NCBI RefSeq assembly: GCF_001045455.1
Contig: NZ_LFNE01000001.1
Span: forward strand, 248,001 to 312,000
Source: Chryseobacterium sp. FH2
Lineage (GTDB): Bacteria > Bacteroidota > Bacteroidia > Flavobacteriales > Weeksellaceae
Reading direction: 5' to 3'
Length of the DNA: 64,000 bases
In this document: one piece after another, positions 34,711 through 43,962 of the stretch
How the letters are laid out: every line of letters starts with the position of its first letter
Numbering within the stretch: the first letter of the stretch is position 1
The notes under the pieces: generated by a model
The model's database searches: none
Told to the model about the DNA's origin: nothing
The model's input: the letters and a program-made list of their open reading frames with translations, nothing else
Position numbers and translations under genes: made by a program

Positions 34711-36435
34711 TTATAAGATTCTATAAATCGGATATTGCCTAAAGGTTTTTTCTTCAAAGTAAGGAGAGTTTCTGTAAACCCAATCCAATTGAGCAGTTCC
34801 GTCATCTGCAAACTTTTTATCCGAAGTTTTTTTAGCCTCAAATTTTTGTTTTAAATCTTTATCTTTTTTCAGTAACTCTGCTGCAGTATCTTCAAAAATA
34901 TAGGCTGAATAATATTCTTTCTGAGCTAAAATCCCGTCAAAGAAATTCCAGTTGAAAAAAGAGTCCAATGCTTCCGGTTCTAGGGTTTCAATAATGTATT
35001 TTACTCCTTCCTGTGTGGTCGGAACAATGTAATCTCCGGTAATAAAATTCAGATTTTTATTTGACGTATCAACCGTAGTCTCAAAATGCAGATAATGACC
35101 TTCGTAAGGATTTTTTACGGTTTTAAAATCATTAATTTTATAGGATTCCACGGCAATGGTACTGTCTTTTTCAAGTCGTTTCATCTGAATCTGATTTCTT
35201 TTAAATTCTTCAATGACTCTATGTTGAGACTGAGGAATCACATAATATTTTGGTATCGTGACATAGCCCGTCGCAAAGGCCGTTGTAAACAGCTTTATTC
35301 TCTTGGTAAAAGGCTTATTCCTGTCATAATACAATCTTGGCTTACCGGAAACCTCGCTGGGCTTATATTTTCCTTCAAAACCTTTAAAATCCATCGTAGA
35401 ATATTTTGTAGAATCTATTTTCCAACGAATTCCGTATTGTTTTCCGGCTTGATATTGTTGTAAATTTTTCGTTCTGAGCTGTTTTATCTTTTTATAATCT
35501 TTATCTAAATTCTGAACATTCACAAACATATATTTATACGTCGCATCTACTCTTTTATCGTAAGGTTTCAACATATGCGTTTCAGGCATTGTTGCCAAAG
35601 TATTAAATAGAGAAGCATATCCCGTAGAATATCTCGGGGAATCTTCAAAAGCCGCAAAACCAATTTCAGGAACATCCCCGTGAATATTGACATAAGGTGT
35701 ACTTTCGTAACCTAATTTTTTTAAATCTTTGAGATTATCTGCCTGATAATTATTGTAGAAATATTCTCCCAAGACATTTCCCAATCGTTCTTTGAAAGTG
35801 GAGATATAAGTGAAAGTATATTGATAATCCGCTCCGTTACTCACATGATTATCTATAAAAACATCAGGTTTCAGCCATTGATAAATCTCCTGAAAACTTC
35901 GGGCATTTCTGGAATCTGCTTTGATGAAGTCCCTGTTTAAATCGTAATTTCGCGCATTTCCCCTGAAACCATACTGTTCAGGACCATTTTGATTGGCTCT
36001 TGAGAATGAACCGCGATTCAGCATTCCGCTCACATTATAAGCTGAAACAGAAGCAATAATAATATTCTGAGGAGTTTTAATTTTCTTTGTCACCAAATCT
36101 CGCATCAGCATCATCGTTGCATCAATTCCGTCCGGTTCGCCCGGATGAATCCCATTGTTAACGAACAAAATTACTTTTTCTTTTCTTAATTTCTCTAAAT
36201 CTTTTTCAGGAAAAGGATTGTAAACCACCACATAAATAGGTCTCCCATTATCATCCTCTCCCTTTTTCAGATATTGAATTGTACTGAAATTTTTAGCTAA
36301 ATCCTGATAATAAGAATTCATCTCATCATAAGTAACGGACTGATTTCCATTCCCTTTTTCAAAAGGTGTCTGAAAAGTATGTTGAGCAAAAAACAAAGAT
36401 GAACTTAAAAAAAATAAGAGATATTTCAGTTTCAT
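34711..36435 (-). CDS. M14 family zinc carboxypeptidase, exported
   Basis: 574 residues with a signal peptide (about 1-18). Zinc ligands fit the M14 pattern: HPGEPDG (HxxE, about residues 97-103) and the third His in FIDNHVSNGADYQ (about 196). Between them is NYDLNRDFIKAD with the usual substrate-binding Arg region. The C-terminal half is a long beta-rich extension. Likely a periplasmic or cell-surface peptidase; the specificity is unknown. Monocistronic by context. Confidence 0.88.
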   Translation of the reverse strand: MKLKYLLFFLSSSLFFAQHTFQTPFEKGNGNQSVTYDEMNSYYQDLAKNFSTIQYLKKGEDDNGRPIYVVVYNPFPEKDLEKLRKEKVILFVNNGIHPGEPDGIDATMMLMRDLVTKKIKTPQNIIIASVSAYNVSGMLNRGSFSRANQNGPEQYGFRGNARNYDLNRDFIKADSRNARSFQEIYQWLKPDVFIDNHVSNGADYQYTFTYISTFKERLGNVLGEYFYNNYQADNLKDLKKLGYESTPYVNIHGDVPEIGFAAFEDSPRYSTGYASLFNTLATMPETHMLKPYDKRVDATYKYMFVNVQNLDKDYKKIKQLRTKNLQQYQAGKQYGIRWKIDSTKYSTMDFKGFEGKYKPSEVSGKPRLYYDRNKPFTKRIKLFTTAFATGYVTIPKYYVIPQSQHRVIEEFKRNQIQMKRLEKDSTIAVESYKINDFKTVKNPYEGHYLHFETTVDTSNKNLNFITGDYIVPTTQEGVKYIIETLEPEALDSFFNWNFFDGILAQKEYYSAYIFEDTAAELLKKDKDLKQKFEAKKTSDKKFADDGTAQLDWVYRNSPYFEEKTFRQYPIYRIL

Positions 36436-36517
36436 TGAATTGATATTTTGAAGTTTAAAATTACTTTGTTTTTATAAAACAGCGAAATTGTGAAACTGTG
36501 AATTTATTTTATATTTT

Positions 36518-37132
36518 TCATTCGCAATGGGATTCATCCGGGCCGGACGGAACTTCTGCACATCCCAAAGCTATTTTCTGCATACAATTATAGGCTTCTT
36601 TTTTATTCTTCCCTTTTATCAGCTGAATTGCAAAAATCACATAAATAAAACATGCAAAAACAGAACGGAAATGCCCATGAGTAATGGATGAAACTTCTTT
36701 TACAGTTTGATACAGATTTTCGGTATTCTCTTCATCTTTAAGATAAAAAAAGGAAGAATTCTCATCAAAGAACCGTTATCTTCTTGAAAATTTTGCACTT
36801 TCACCTTTAATCAATCTTGCAATGGAATGTTTTGTTGTTCCACCAATATCGAAAAGCTTTCCGTGGGCAGTCCAGCGTCCATATTGTACCCATTTTACAA
36901 AACTTTCTCCAATTTTTTCTAAATCATATCCTTTGGTTAATTCATCAGCAAGACAAAGTGTTAATGAGCTATCGTCACTCCAAGTCCCTTTTGGCTGATT
37001 CCAAGACATATATTCCAAATACCCAGTAACAGCAGACTTCTTTAATTCTTCTCTTTTTTTGAATTCCACTGGAACACCCAAAGCATCACCAATACAAACT
37101 CCGAAAATTCCTGCTTTTACTATATTTTCCAT
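36518..37132 (-). pseudogene. ADP-ribosylglycohydrolase gene, frameshifted
   Basis: The first 118 codons (from ATG 37130-37132) are a good family N-terminus: GIFGVCIGDALGVPVEF, the metal motif TWSDDSSLTLCLAD, and FDIGGTTKHSIARL. The frame then stops at FSRR. One frame over, DNGSLMRILP (the second metal motif) is preserved. After a T-run the frame shifts again to YLKDEENTENLYQTVKEVSS and ITHGHFRSVFACFIYV, ending at a TGA at 36518-36520. Two frameshifts plus a missing C-terminal third argue for a dead enzyme. Its ATG overlaps the sirtuin stop (TAATG), so it was coupled to that operon. Confidence 0.75.
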
Positions 37133-37818
37133 TATGCAAGATTTACCAGTTTATCAAACAATAATTTCATCCCCTGAGTTGCAGTTTCTTTTATGACAAC
37201 AGCTCTTTGTCCGTACCCAAAGCCCGTCTCGTTAGGATTGATAACAACTAAATGGCAATCATCTTTAATATAGTGAAGCAATCCTGCTGCCGGATAAACT
37301 TGTAAAGATGTTCCGATTACCAGAAAGATGTCTGATTCTTTTGTTTTTTCAATCGCTTCTTTCATGAGCGGAACGTCTTCACCAAACCAGACAATAAAAG
37401 GTCTTAACTGACCTCCGTCTTCCGCTTTGTCCCCGATATTGATGTCTTCTTTCTGTTCATAAATCAAACTTTTATTATTGCAGGAACATGACTTGAACAA
37501 CTCTCCATGAATATGAAGAATATTTGTAGAACCTGCTCTTTCGTGCAAATCATCAATATTTTGCGTAATAACCTGAACGTCAAAATATTTTTCCAGATCG
37601 GCAATTAATTTGTGAGCATCATTTGGTACGACCTCATGAAGTTGGCGCCGCCTCTGATTATAAAATTCCAACACCAAAGCTTTGTCTTTTCTCCATCCTT
37701 CAGGACTTGCGACATCCGTTACATTATGATTTTCCCAAAGTCCACCTCCGTCTCTGAAAGTTTTTATTCCGCTTTCGGCACTGATTCCTGCACCACTTAA
37801 TATGGTTAGTTTTTTCAT
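37132..37818 (-). CDS. cobB: Sir2 family NAD-dependent protein deacylase
   Basis: 228 residues. SGAGISAESGIKTFR (NAD binding), TQNIDDLHERAGS (TQNxD), catalytic His in HIHGELF, then VWFGEDVP and GTSLQVYPAAGLL. Only a short Cys pair (SCSC) is visible in the zinc region. It removes acyl groups from Lys with NAD, yielding O-acyl-ADP-ribose, the substrate of the macrodomain protein encoded just upstream. It belongs to the operon running from the SPFH gene to the ADP-ribosylglycohydrolase remnant. Confidence 0.92.
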   Translation of the reverse strand: MKKLTILSGAGISAESGIKTFRDGGGLWENHNVTDVASPEGWRKDKALVLEFYNQRRRQLHEVVPNDAHKLIADLEKYFDVQVITQNIDDLHERAGSTNILHIHGELFKSCSCNNKSLIYEQKEDINIGDKAEDGGQLRPFIVWFGEDVPLMKEAIEKTKESDIFLVIGTSLQVYPAAGLLHYIKDDCHLVVINPNETGFGYGQRAVVIKETATQGMKLLFDKLVNLA

Positions 37819-37823
37819 TGTGT

Positions 37824-38330
37824 TTAATCTAATAATGTTTTATAAATCTCTTCGTTTTCATTATCAAAACAGACAAAAATAACTTTTTCAATGATTTCCG
37901 ACTGAAAATTTTTAACTTCTTCAACTGCTATTTTTCCAGCCAATTCTTTCGGAAATCTGTAAACTCCCGTACTGATATTCGGAAAAGCAATTGTTTTTAT
38001 CTCCAAGCTTTCTGCTAATTTTAAAGAGTTTTTATAGCAATTTGATAAAAGCTCGGAGCTTTTATCTTCATTATGATTCCAAATTGGTCCAACGGTATGA
38101 ATGACATATTTTGCCGGAAGATTTCCGGCTGTGGTCGCAACAGCATCTCCTGTTTTGCACTTTCCTTGCCTATTTCGAATTTCCATACATTCATCTAAAA
38201 TTTGTTTTCCGCCTGCTCGATGAATTGCGCCATCAACTCCACCTCCTCCAAGCAAGGATGAATTGGCAGCATTGACAATTGCATCTGCATTTATTTTGGT
38301 GATGTCGCCTTTTATTAATTTTATTTTCAT
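37824..38330 (-). CDS. macrodomain protein (O-acetyl-ADP-ribose deacetylase-like)
   Basis: 168 residues, a single macrodomain of the MacroD/YmdB type: [39 protein letters not shown], and [11 protein letters not shown] followed by [16 protein letters not shown]. It hydrolyses O-acetyl-ADP-ribose or removes ADP-ribose from proteins. The gene is 5 bp upstream of the sirtuin gene, so product and consumer are coupled. Confidence 0.93.
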   Translation of the reverse strand: MKIKLIKGDITKINADAIVNAANSSLLGGGGVDGAIHRAGGKQILDECMEIRNRQGKCKTGDAVATTAGNLPAKYVIHTVGPIWNHNEDKSSELLSNCYKNSLKLAESLEIKTIAFPNISTGVYRFPKELAGKIAVEEVKNFQSEIIEKVIFVCFDNENEEIYKTLLD

Positions 38331-38336
38331 CCTGTT

Positions 38337-38750
38337 TTAATTTTTTAATTTTAAAATCAAGTTCATAATTTCAGAATTTCCAGATGCTTTAAAATCTCTC
38401 CCTGTAAAAACTTTTATCACTTCAATATTTCCAATGATTGCCTGATTAAATGTTTCTAATTCTTCTGAGGGAACCCACAGTTCATTATGATTTCCGGCTC
38501 CGACATTTTGCGCCGGATATTTATTAACCTCATCTTCCAACACTTCAAGTTTGGTTACGAAGCCAAGATAGTTTCCTGCTTCATCTCTTGTATTCCATTT
38601 TTCAGCAATTTCGGAAGCATAATCTTCATCCAAAACAGGATAGAAAATCGGCTGCCATTCCAATCTCGGAGGAAATTTTTTGTAATTACTCTTTATAATT
38701 AAAACCATTTCCTTTTCTCCGACCGGTCTGTAAAGTATTCTTGTTTTCAT
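38337..38750 (-). CDS. 'ADP-ribosylation/crystallin J1'-type protein
   Basis: 137 residues without signal or membrane segment. Conserved-looking core RPVGEKEMVLI, FPPRLEWQPIFYPV, GFVTKLEVL and HNELWVPSEELETFN. I recognise this as the short Bacteroidetes protein commonly labelled ADP-ribosylation/crystallin J1; its biochemical function is not established. Its place between the macrodomain and NAD-kinase-like genes (6 and 5 bp gaps) supports a role in NAD or ADP-ribose handling. Confidence 0.6.
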   Translation of the reverse strand: MKTRILYRPVGEKEMVLIIKSNYKKFPPRLEWQPIFYPVLDEDYASEIAEKWNTRDEAGNYLGFVTKLEVLEDEVNKYPAQNVGAGNHNELWVPSEELETFNQAIIGNIEVIKVFTGRDFKASGNSEIMNLILKLKN

Positions 38751-38755
38751 TTTTC

Positions 38756-39664
38756 TTAATTTACCACTAAAACTGCTTCTTCGTCAGAAAGCCTTATTTC
38801 CACCGTTGCTCCACTGTTGAACTGTAAAAAATCCTGCTCAATCCCATCACTAAATATAAAACCATTATTCGGCATTAAAGATTCTACTGTCAATTTATTT
38901 CCTTTTTTCAGCTTCCCCCCGCATATGCTGGTTTGAGTTCTAATGCTTTTGAAAGGTTCTCTTACTGCAAAATACAAATCCTCTTCTTGCAGTTTTGGAT
39001 AGTGCAAATCGGCTTCACCTAAAATTCCGAACGCCATATTGAAAATTGAACTCAGCCATCCCGTGCTTCCTGTTTTTGTAGAGACAATAATTCCGCTGGA
39101 AGAATGAGTTTCCTCTTTCCCGTTCAGCATGATTTTATATCTTGCCGAGCTGTGAGAAGAAATACCGATGAATAAATCATTTACTGCCAATAATCTTTGA
39201 CCGTCGTTCAGAACAGCTTCTGCAAATTTCATCTTCCTTGAACTAAAACTTTCGTTGAATACAGAATTCACTCCACTCAAAAAGTTTTTTACCGTGAAAG
39301 GAAGTAAAACACCATCATATCTTTCCTCGTCAGGATTGATTGCCACAATCGGAATATTTTTAGAATATTTAGCAACATTCGCAACCAAACCGTCTTGTCC
39401 AACCACTACAATTAAATTATTTTCAGAAAAAATATATGACGGAACAAACTCTCTTTCGATTACTTTATTTTTGACAACTTTTGAAAGCTTGTTCTGAACT
39501 TCAAAAAATGATTGATAAAACATCTCATGCTCAGCCACATATTCCTGAAAATTCCCTCCCGAACTTTCAATATAAAACTGAGCCTGGGCTTTGGTATTAA
39601 ATCTTTCAATCAAAGACTCAAGCCGTGTTTTATTTTTGATGATAATGGCGTATTCGATTTTCAT
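38756..39664 (-). CDS. NAD(+) kinase-like protein (divergent GGDG motif)
   Basis: 302 residues. The diacylglycerol/NAD kinase fold is suggested by LIVVVGQDGLVANVAKY (the family has GGDGT; here GQDGL), IVAINPDEERYDG and SSSGIIVSTKTGSTGWLSS (the C-terminal nucleotide-binding loop). The first Gly and the Thr of GGDGT are replaced, so true kinase activity is uncertain. It could be an NAD-binding sensor or a kinase for another nucleotide. It is the second gene in the operon, 17 bp after the SPFH gene. Confidence 0.7.
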   Translation of the reverse strand: MKIEYAIIIKNKTRLESLIERFNTKAQAQFYIESSGGNFQEYVAEHEMFYQSFFEVQNKLSKVVKNKVIEREFVPSYIFSENNLIVVVGQDGLVANVAKYSKNIPIVAINPDEERYDGVLLPFTVKNFLSGVNSVFNESFSSRKMKFAEAVLNDGQRLLAVNDLFIGISSHSSARYKIMLNGKEETHSSSGIIVSTKTGSTGWLSSIFNMAFGILGEADLHYPKLQEEDLYFAVREPFKSIRTQTSICGGKLKKGNKLTVESLMPNNGFIFSDGIEQDFLQFNSGATVEIRLSDEEAVLVVN

Positions 39665-39681
39665 TTTTGAGGAGTTAGAGA

Positions 39682-40686
39682 TTAATTTTTTAATAAATTC
39701 TCAAGCAAATCAGGACTTATATTCAGATTACCAATTTTGCCGGCATTTTCAGCCAATTCTCTGAACGCAAGAGCAATATTATTTTTTGCATCTTGTTTTC
39801 CGCTCAAAGCGCTCAACACTTTCCAATCGATTTCTTTATAAGGTTTCAAAGAAGCTTCTAAAATATAGCCTTGAGTTTCAGCTTCTTTTCTGTCGTTTTC
39901 AGTTTTTTGTCCAATCAGTTGTTTTCTCTGATTTTCGACAGAAATATCAGCGGCAATTTTCATTTCTCTCAAAATCCTGTTGTTTTCTTCCTGCTGCACC
40001 TCAGTTTCCATTCTCTTTTCTTCGATCTGCTTTTGTTTTTCTTCAACGGCAATTTCGGTATTTAACTCAGATTCCTTTATTTTTCTTTCCTGTTCAACCG
40101 CAAAATTTCTTCTTTCATAAATAGCTTCATCGGCCTGCTGTTGAAGCTTTTCTCTGGTTTCCGTTTCCAATGCTCTTGCCATTTCAGGAGAGGCCTGAAC
40201 CGCCAGGATATTGGCTCCCAAAATTTCTATTCCCATTGTTTTTATTGTTTCAGAATCCATCAAACCATTCAAAATATTTCCTTCGATTTGCTTTGCAGAT
40301 CGTATTGCGTCTTTTAAACTCAATTCGTGAATAAATGATGCCGTTGAAGTCTGTGCAAGGTTGATGATTCTTTGATTCAACTTTTCGATATCATTTTTCT
40401 TATAAATTCCAGCTTCGTTTACCGTAAAATCTAAAGTGTTCGAAAGTGCTTTAGGATCAGTGATTTTATAGCTTATCTGTCCCTGAATTTTTATTGTCTG
40501 ATAATCAAAAGTATTTTCATTAAAGATAAACGGCAGATCATTACTTCCCATAGGAATCGCAACGATAGAGCTGTTTGGAGCAAAATAAAAAAATGACAAT
40601 CCTCTTCCTTCTTTTACAATTTCTCCGTTTTTAAAATGGAGAACGTAAGTCATTGAGTCAAATTTGATGTGTCTGAAACCGAACAT
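39682..40686 (-). CDS. SPFH/Band 7 domain protein
   Basis: 334 residues. Band 7 domain about 1-165 (VPLKD-like region, IQGQISYKITDPKALSNTLDF) and a long charged coiled coil about 170-275 (EKQKQIEEKRMETEVQQEEN). There is no clear N-terminal transmembrane anchor, which is unusual for stomatins/prohibitins; a soluble or peripheral oligomer is possible. First gene of the NAD/ADP-ribose operon. Its promoter is bracketed by three copies of a 21-bp palindrome. Confidence 0.85.
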   Translation of the reverse strand: MFGFRHIKFDSMTYVLHFKNGEIVKEGRGLSFFYFAPNSSIVAIPMGSNDLPFIFNENTFDYQTIKIQGQISYKITDPKALSNTLDFTVNEAGIYKKNDIEKLNQRIINLAQTSTASFIHELSLKDAIRSAKQIEGNILNGLMDSETIKTMGIEILGANILAVQASPEMARALETETREKLQQQADEAIYERRNFAVEQERKIKESELNTEIAVEEKQKQIEEKRMETEVQQEENNRILREMKIAADISVENQRKQLIGQKTENDRKEAETQGYILEASLKPYKEIDWKVLSALSGKQDAKNNIALAFRELAENAGKIGNLNISPDLLENLLKN

Positions 40687-40708
40687 AGCTTTAAGTTTTA
40701 AATTAATA

Positions 40709-40729
40709 TTTGTGTTGTATTTACGCTAA
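40709..40729. promoter_or_regulatory. NrtR-like operator, copy a
   Basis: TTTGTGT-N7-ACGCTAA palindrome, between the predicted transcript start and the SPFH start codon (start 40686). Confidence 0.55.
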
Positions 40730-40753
40730 TTGAAAAATGTACAACAAACCTTA

Positions 40754-40774
40754 ATTGCGTTATTTTTACACAAA
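40754..40774. promoter_or_regulatory. NrtR-like operator, copy b
   Basis: ATTGCGT-N7-ACACAAA. Its last four bases (CAAA) are the TTTG of the -7 element at 40771-40778, the same offset as copy d in the Nudix promoter. Confidence 0.65.
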
Positions 40775-40801
40775 TTTACAGAAATATTAATTTATCTACA
40801 A
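40771..40801 (-). promoter_or_regulatory. promoter of the SPFH/NAD-ADP-ribose operon
   Basis: Minus strand TTG (40799-40801), 20-bp spacer, TAAATTTG (40771-40778). Operator b overlaps the -7 element; operator c lies just upstream of the -33. Confidence 0.7.
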
Positions 40802-40807
40802 AATTAA

Positions 40808-40828
40808 TTTGCGTTATTTTTACACTAA
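40808..40828. promoter_or_regulatory. NrtR-like operator, copy c
   Basis: TTTGCGT-N7-ACACTAA, 54 bp centre-to-centre from copy b, upstream of the -33 element. The N7 (TATTTTT) is the same as in copy b. Confidence 0.6.
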
Positions 40829-40861
40829 AAATTTAATACACTGATTTTCAGTTACAAAATA

Positions 40862-41557
40862 TTATTTAATTTCAAAGTAAAACCCTTGCTCTTCAAGTTC
40901 TTTATATTTCTCCTGATTAAAAGTAAATAGCTTACCGGGCCTGCCGCTACCTTCTTTCTTAAGATTATTTGTTTCATTTAAAAGTCCGTAACTCATGATT
41001 TTCTTACGAAAATTTCGCCGGTCAATTTCTTGCCCAATAATGGTTTTATAAAGATTTTCAAGATCTGAAAATACAAATTCCTCATTCAGAAGATTGAAGC
41101 CAATAGGTTGATATTGAATTTTCGTACGAAGTCTTTTCAGCGCAATATCAATAATATTTTGATGATCAAAAGCTAATTTTGGGAGATTGTTGACACTGAA
41201 CCACTGTGCGTCTTCAGCATCTGAGTCTGCGAACAACTCATGATAAGATGGATTTACAAGCCCTAAATAAGCCACAGAAATCACTCTATTTCTAGGATCA
41301 CGGTCAACCTTACCAAAGGTATAAAGCTGCTCTAAAAAATCGGGCTCTATTCCTGATTCTTCACGAAGTTCTCTTTTTACCGCATCATCCAGGTTTTCAT
41401 CGTCTAAAACAAGTCCGCCAGGAAGCGCCCAGCCTCCTTTGAAAGGTTCGATATTTCTTTTAATCAAAAGAATTTGCAAATCCTTTTTATCAAAATATCC
41501 GAAAATAACTGCATCTACAGCAACTTTTATATCCTGTAATTTTTTTGACCCTTTCAT
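40862..41557 (-). CDS. Nudix-domain transcriptional regulator (NrtR-like)
   Basis: 231 residues from ATG 41555-41557 (MKGSKKLQDIKVAVDAVIFG); the longer frame would run through operator d. N-terminal Nudix domain with GGLVLDDENLDDAVKRELREESG, where the box residues (G, REL, EE) are largely kept, and a C-terminal winged helix (about 150-231) with RRNFRKKIMSYGLL and KEGSGRPGKLFTFNQE, the usual NrtR-type DNA-binding end. NrtR proteins sense ADP-ribose derived from NAD and repress NAD or sugar genes. Here the neighbouring operon is all NAD/ADP-ribose related, and a matching operator covers its own promoter. Confidence 0.85.
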   Translation of the reverse strand: MKGSKKLQDIKVAVDAVIFGYFDKKDLQILLIKRNIEPFKGGWALPGGLVLDDENLDDAVKRELREESGIEPDFLEQLYTFGKVDRDPRNRVISVAYLGLVNPSYHELFADSDAEDAQWFSVNNLPKLAFDHQNIIDIALKRLRTKIQYQPIGFNLLNEEFVFSDLENLYKTIIGQEIDRRNFRKKIMSYGLLNETNNLKKEGSGRPGKLFTFNQEKYKELEEQGFYFEIK

Positions 41558-41565
41558 TCTATTAA

Positions 41566-41586
41566 TTTGCGTTATGAATACACAAA
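41566..41586. promoter_or_regulatory. NrtR-like operator, copy d
   Basis: TTTGCGT-TATGAAT-ACACAAA, the best palindrome of the four, 8 bp upstream of the Nudix regulator start and overlapping its -7 element by four bases. Suggests autoregulation. Confidence 0.65.
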
Positions 41587-41613
41587 AATACAATTTAGAT
41601 TTCAGAACTTCAA
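41583..41613 (-). promoter_or_regulatory. promoter of the Nudix regulator gene
   Basis: Minus strand TTG (41611-41613), 20-bp spacer, TATTTTTG (41583-41590). Same spacing and operator offset as the SPFH promoter. Confidence 0.7.
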
Positions 41614-41635
41614 AAAAATTTATATCGAAGAAAAA

Positions 41636-41651
41636 ACAGTGAAATCACTGT
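41636..41651. repeat. 16-bp inverted repeat
   Basis: ACAGTGA-AA-TCACTGT in the spacer between the Nudix promoter and the small membrane protein gene. Could be an operator; no second copy seen. Confidence 0.3.
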
Positions 41652-41768
41652 ACTGAAATCGTGATTTTACTTATTGATTTCAAGAAAGTTATATCCAACT
41701 TTGATATATGCAAAAAGGTGAAGCCAAAAACCTGAAAAATAGGCAATAAAAAACTAATTTATATCATC

Positions 41769-41978
41769 ATGAAAACATTATTAAGGGCTATTATAGTCAT
41801 CATCATTATCATTGGCGGGGTTATTATCATCGTAGTTGGAAAAAAACCTGTACCAGAACCGGAATGTCTCGTATGCGGACCAAACCTTGTGAGAATGCTG
41901 GGAATCGCGGAAATTATTCTCGGATTGGGGGCATTGGTAATTCAGGGAAATCTCATAGAAAAACAAAGAAATCTATGA
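41769..41978 (+). CDS. small two-helix membrane protein
   Basis: 69 residues: a very hydrophobic first helix (IIVIIIIIGGVIIIVVG, about 8-24), a short loop with Pro/Glu and CLVCG (CxxC), and a second helix (MLGIAEIILGLGALVIQG). No family recognised. The CxxC in the loop could bind a metal or be redox-active. It is alone between a spacer and a strong terminator. Confidence 0.6.
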   Translation: MKTLLRAIIVIIIIIGGVIIIVVGKKPVPEPECLVCGPNLVRMLGIAEIILGLGALVIQGNLIEKQRNL

Positions 41979-41982
41979 AAAT

Positions 41983-42012
41983 AAAAAGACCGATAAAATT
42001 ATCGGTCTTTTT
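41983..42012. terminator. bidirectional terminator
   Basis: Perfect 14-bp stem AAAAAGACCGATAA / TTATCGGTCTTTTT (41983-41996, 41999-42012) between the small membrane protein gene (plus) and lepA (minus). Confidence 0.92.
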
Positions 42013-42015
42013 ATA

Positions 42016-43812
42016 TTAATCATTTAGCTTCAGAACTGCCATGAATGCTGATTGCGGTACTTCTACTCTACCAATCTGTTTCATTTTCTTTTTACCTTCT
42101 TTCTGCTTCTCTAGAAGCTTTCTTTTTCTGGAAATATCCCCTCCGTAACATTTTGCAGTAACATCTTTTCTTAAAGCCTTAATCGTTTCTCTGGCAATAA
42201 CCTTTGCTCCCAAAGCCGCCTGAACTGCAATATCAAACTGCTGTCTAGGAATCAGTTCACGAAGTTTTTCACACATTTTTTTACCAATATAGTAAGCATT
42301 ACTATCGTGAATTAATGAAGAAAGTGCATCTACCATATCACCATTGATAAGAATATCCATTTTTACCAATTTGGACGCACGCATTCCGATTGGTGTATAA
42401 TCGAATGACGCATATCCTTTTGATATGGATTTCAAACGATCATAGAAGTCAAAAACAACTTCTGCCAAAGGCATATTGAATGTTAGTTCTACCCTGTCTG
42501 CCGTCAAATAGCTTTGATTGACAATTTCACCCCTTTTTTCGATACACAGTGTCATCACTGCACCAACGAAATCTGATTTGGTAATAATAGAAGCTTTAAT
42601 GTATGGTTCTTCTACTCTATCTAAAATATTGGGATCCATCATTTCTGACGGGTTATTAATCAGGATTGCAGTTTCAGGATCTTTTTTAGAATAGCCATGA
42701 TACGAAACGTTCGGTACAGTTGTAATAACATTCATATTAAATTCTCTGTCAAGACGTTCCTGAACGATTTCCATGTGAAGCATCCCTAAGAACCCGCATC
42801 GAAAGCCAAAACCAAGTGCTGCAGAACTTTCCGGCTCGAAAACCAAAGAAGCATCATTTAATCTTAATTTTTCCAAAGAGAATCTTAATTCTTCAAAATC
42901 TTCAGAATCAATAGGATAGATACCTGCAAAAACCATTGGTTTTACTTCTTCAAAACCATCAATAGCTTCAGAAGCAGGATTTTCAAATGAAGTAATCGTA
43001 TCTCCCACCTTTACTTCTCTTGCATCCTTAATTCCTGAAATAATATAACCTACATCGCCACATTCAATCTTCTTTTTAGGAACCTGTTTTAGCTTCAAAG
43101 TACCTACTTCATCAGCTCCGTATTCTTTTCCTGTTGCGAAAAATTTAATTTTTTCGTTTTTAGAAATACTTCCATTTACAACTTTGAAATAAGCTTCAAT
43201 TCCTCTGAAAGGATTATAAACTGAATCAAAAATCAAAGCCTGTAACGGCGCATCCGGATCTCCAACCGGAGCCGGAATCCTGTTTACAATCTGCTCAAGC
43301 AAATCATGAACACCCTCACCCGTTTTTCCGGAAACTCTAAGAACATCTTCCGGCTTACATCCCAAAAGACCCACGATTTCATCAGTCACTTCTTCAGGGT
43401 TTGCTGAAGGAAGATCTATTTTATTAAGAATAGGAATGATCTCCAGATCATTTTCCAATGCCAAATACAAATTACTAATAGTCTGCGCCTGAATACTTTG
43501 CGCAGCATCTACAATAAGAAGCGCTCCTTCACAGGCAGCAATAGAACGGGAAACCTCGTAGGAAAAATCTACGTGTCCCGGTGTATCAATCAGATTTAAA
43601 ATATATTTTTCTCCTTTATATTCATAATCCATCTGGATTGCGTGAGATTTGATCGTGATACCACGTTCTTTCTCCAAATCCATATCATCAAGCGTCTGAG
43701 ACTGTAATTCTCTTTGAGTAACCGTATTCGTATACTCCAAAAGACGATCCGCCAAGGTACTTTTACCATGGTCGATATGAGCGATTATGCAAAAATTTCG
43801 TATGTTTTTCAT
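42016..43812 (-). CDS. lepA: elongation factor 4 (LepA)
   Basis: 598 residues, standard length. GTPase motifs [20 protein letters not shown] (G1), [12 protein letters not shown] (G3), NKIDLPSA (G4), then EF-G-like domains and the LepA-specific C-terminus ([20 protein letters not shown]). LepA acts on ribosomes during initiation or translocation stress. A -7 element TATCTTTG lies at 43831-43838. Monocistronic. Confidence 0.97.
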   Translation of the reverse strand: MKNIRNFCIIAHIDHGKSTLADRLLEYTNTVTQRELQSQTLDDMDLEKERGITIKSHAIQMDYEYKGEKYILNLIDTPGHVDFSYEVSRSIAACEGALLIVDAAQSIQAQTISNLYLALENDLEIIPILNKIDLPSANPEEVTDEIVGLLGCKPEDVLRVSGKTGEGVHDLLEQIVNRIPAPVGDPDAPLQALIFDSVYNPFRGIEAYFKVVNGSISKNEKIKFFATGKEYGADEVGTLKLKQVPKKKIECGDVGYIISGIKDAREVKVGDTITSFENPASEAIDGFEEVKPMVFAGIYPIDSEDFEELRFSLEKLRLNDASLVFEPESSAALGFGFRCGFLGMLHMEIVQERLDREFNMNVITTVPNVSYHGYSKKDPETAILINNPSEMMDPNILDRVEEPYIKASIITKSDFVGAVMTLCIEKRGEIVNQSYLTADRVELTFNMPLAEVVFDFYDRLKSISKGYASFDYTPIGMRASKLVKMDILINGDMVDALSSLIHDSNAYYIGKKMCEKLRELIPRQQFDIAVQAALGAKVIARETIKALRKDVTAKCYGGDISRKRKLLEKQKEGKKKMKQIGRVEVPQSAFMAVLKLND

Positions 43813-43962
43813 TTAAGAACTTGTAATTTGCAAAGATAATAAAATGCAAGAGAATTCCTTATTCTATTTTGTCATGTGAAAAATTATTTTAAATTGATCA
43901 ATAACATCAAAATTTTGGTCATTAATGAGACTATTCTCCACACTTATACTTAATAAAATTGT

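Noticed and set aside
41636..41651. ACAGTGA-AA-TCACTGT as a fifth NrtR-like operator
   Set aside because: The half-site differs from TTTGYGT/ACRCAAA and it lies outside both promoters, so it was listed only as an inverted repeat.
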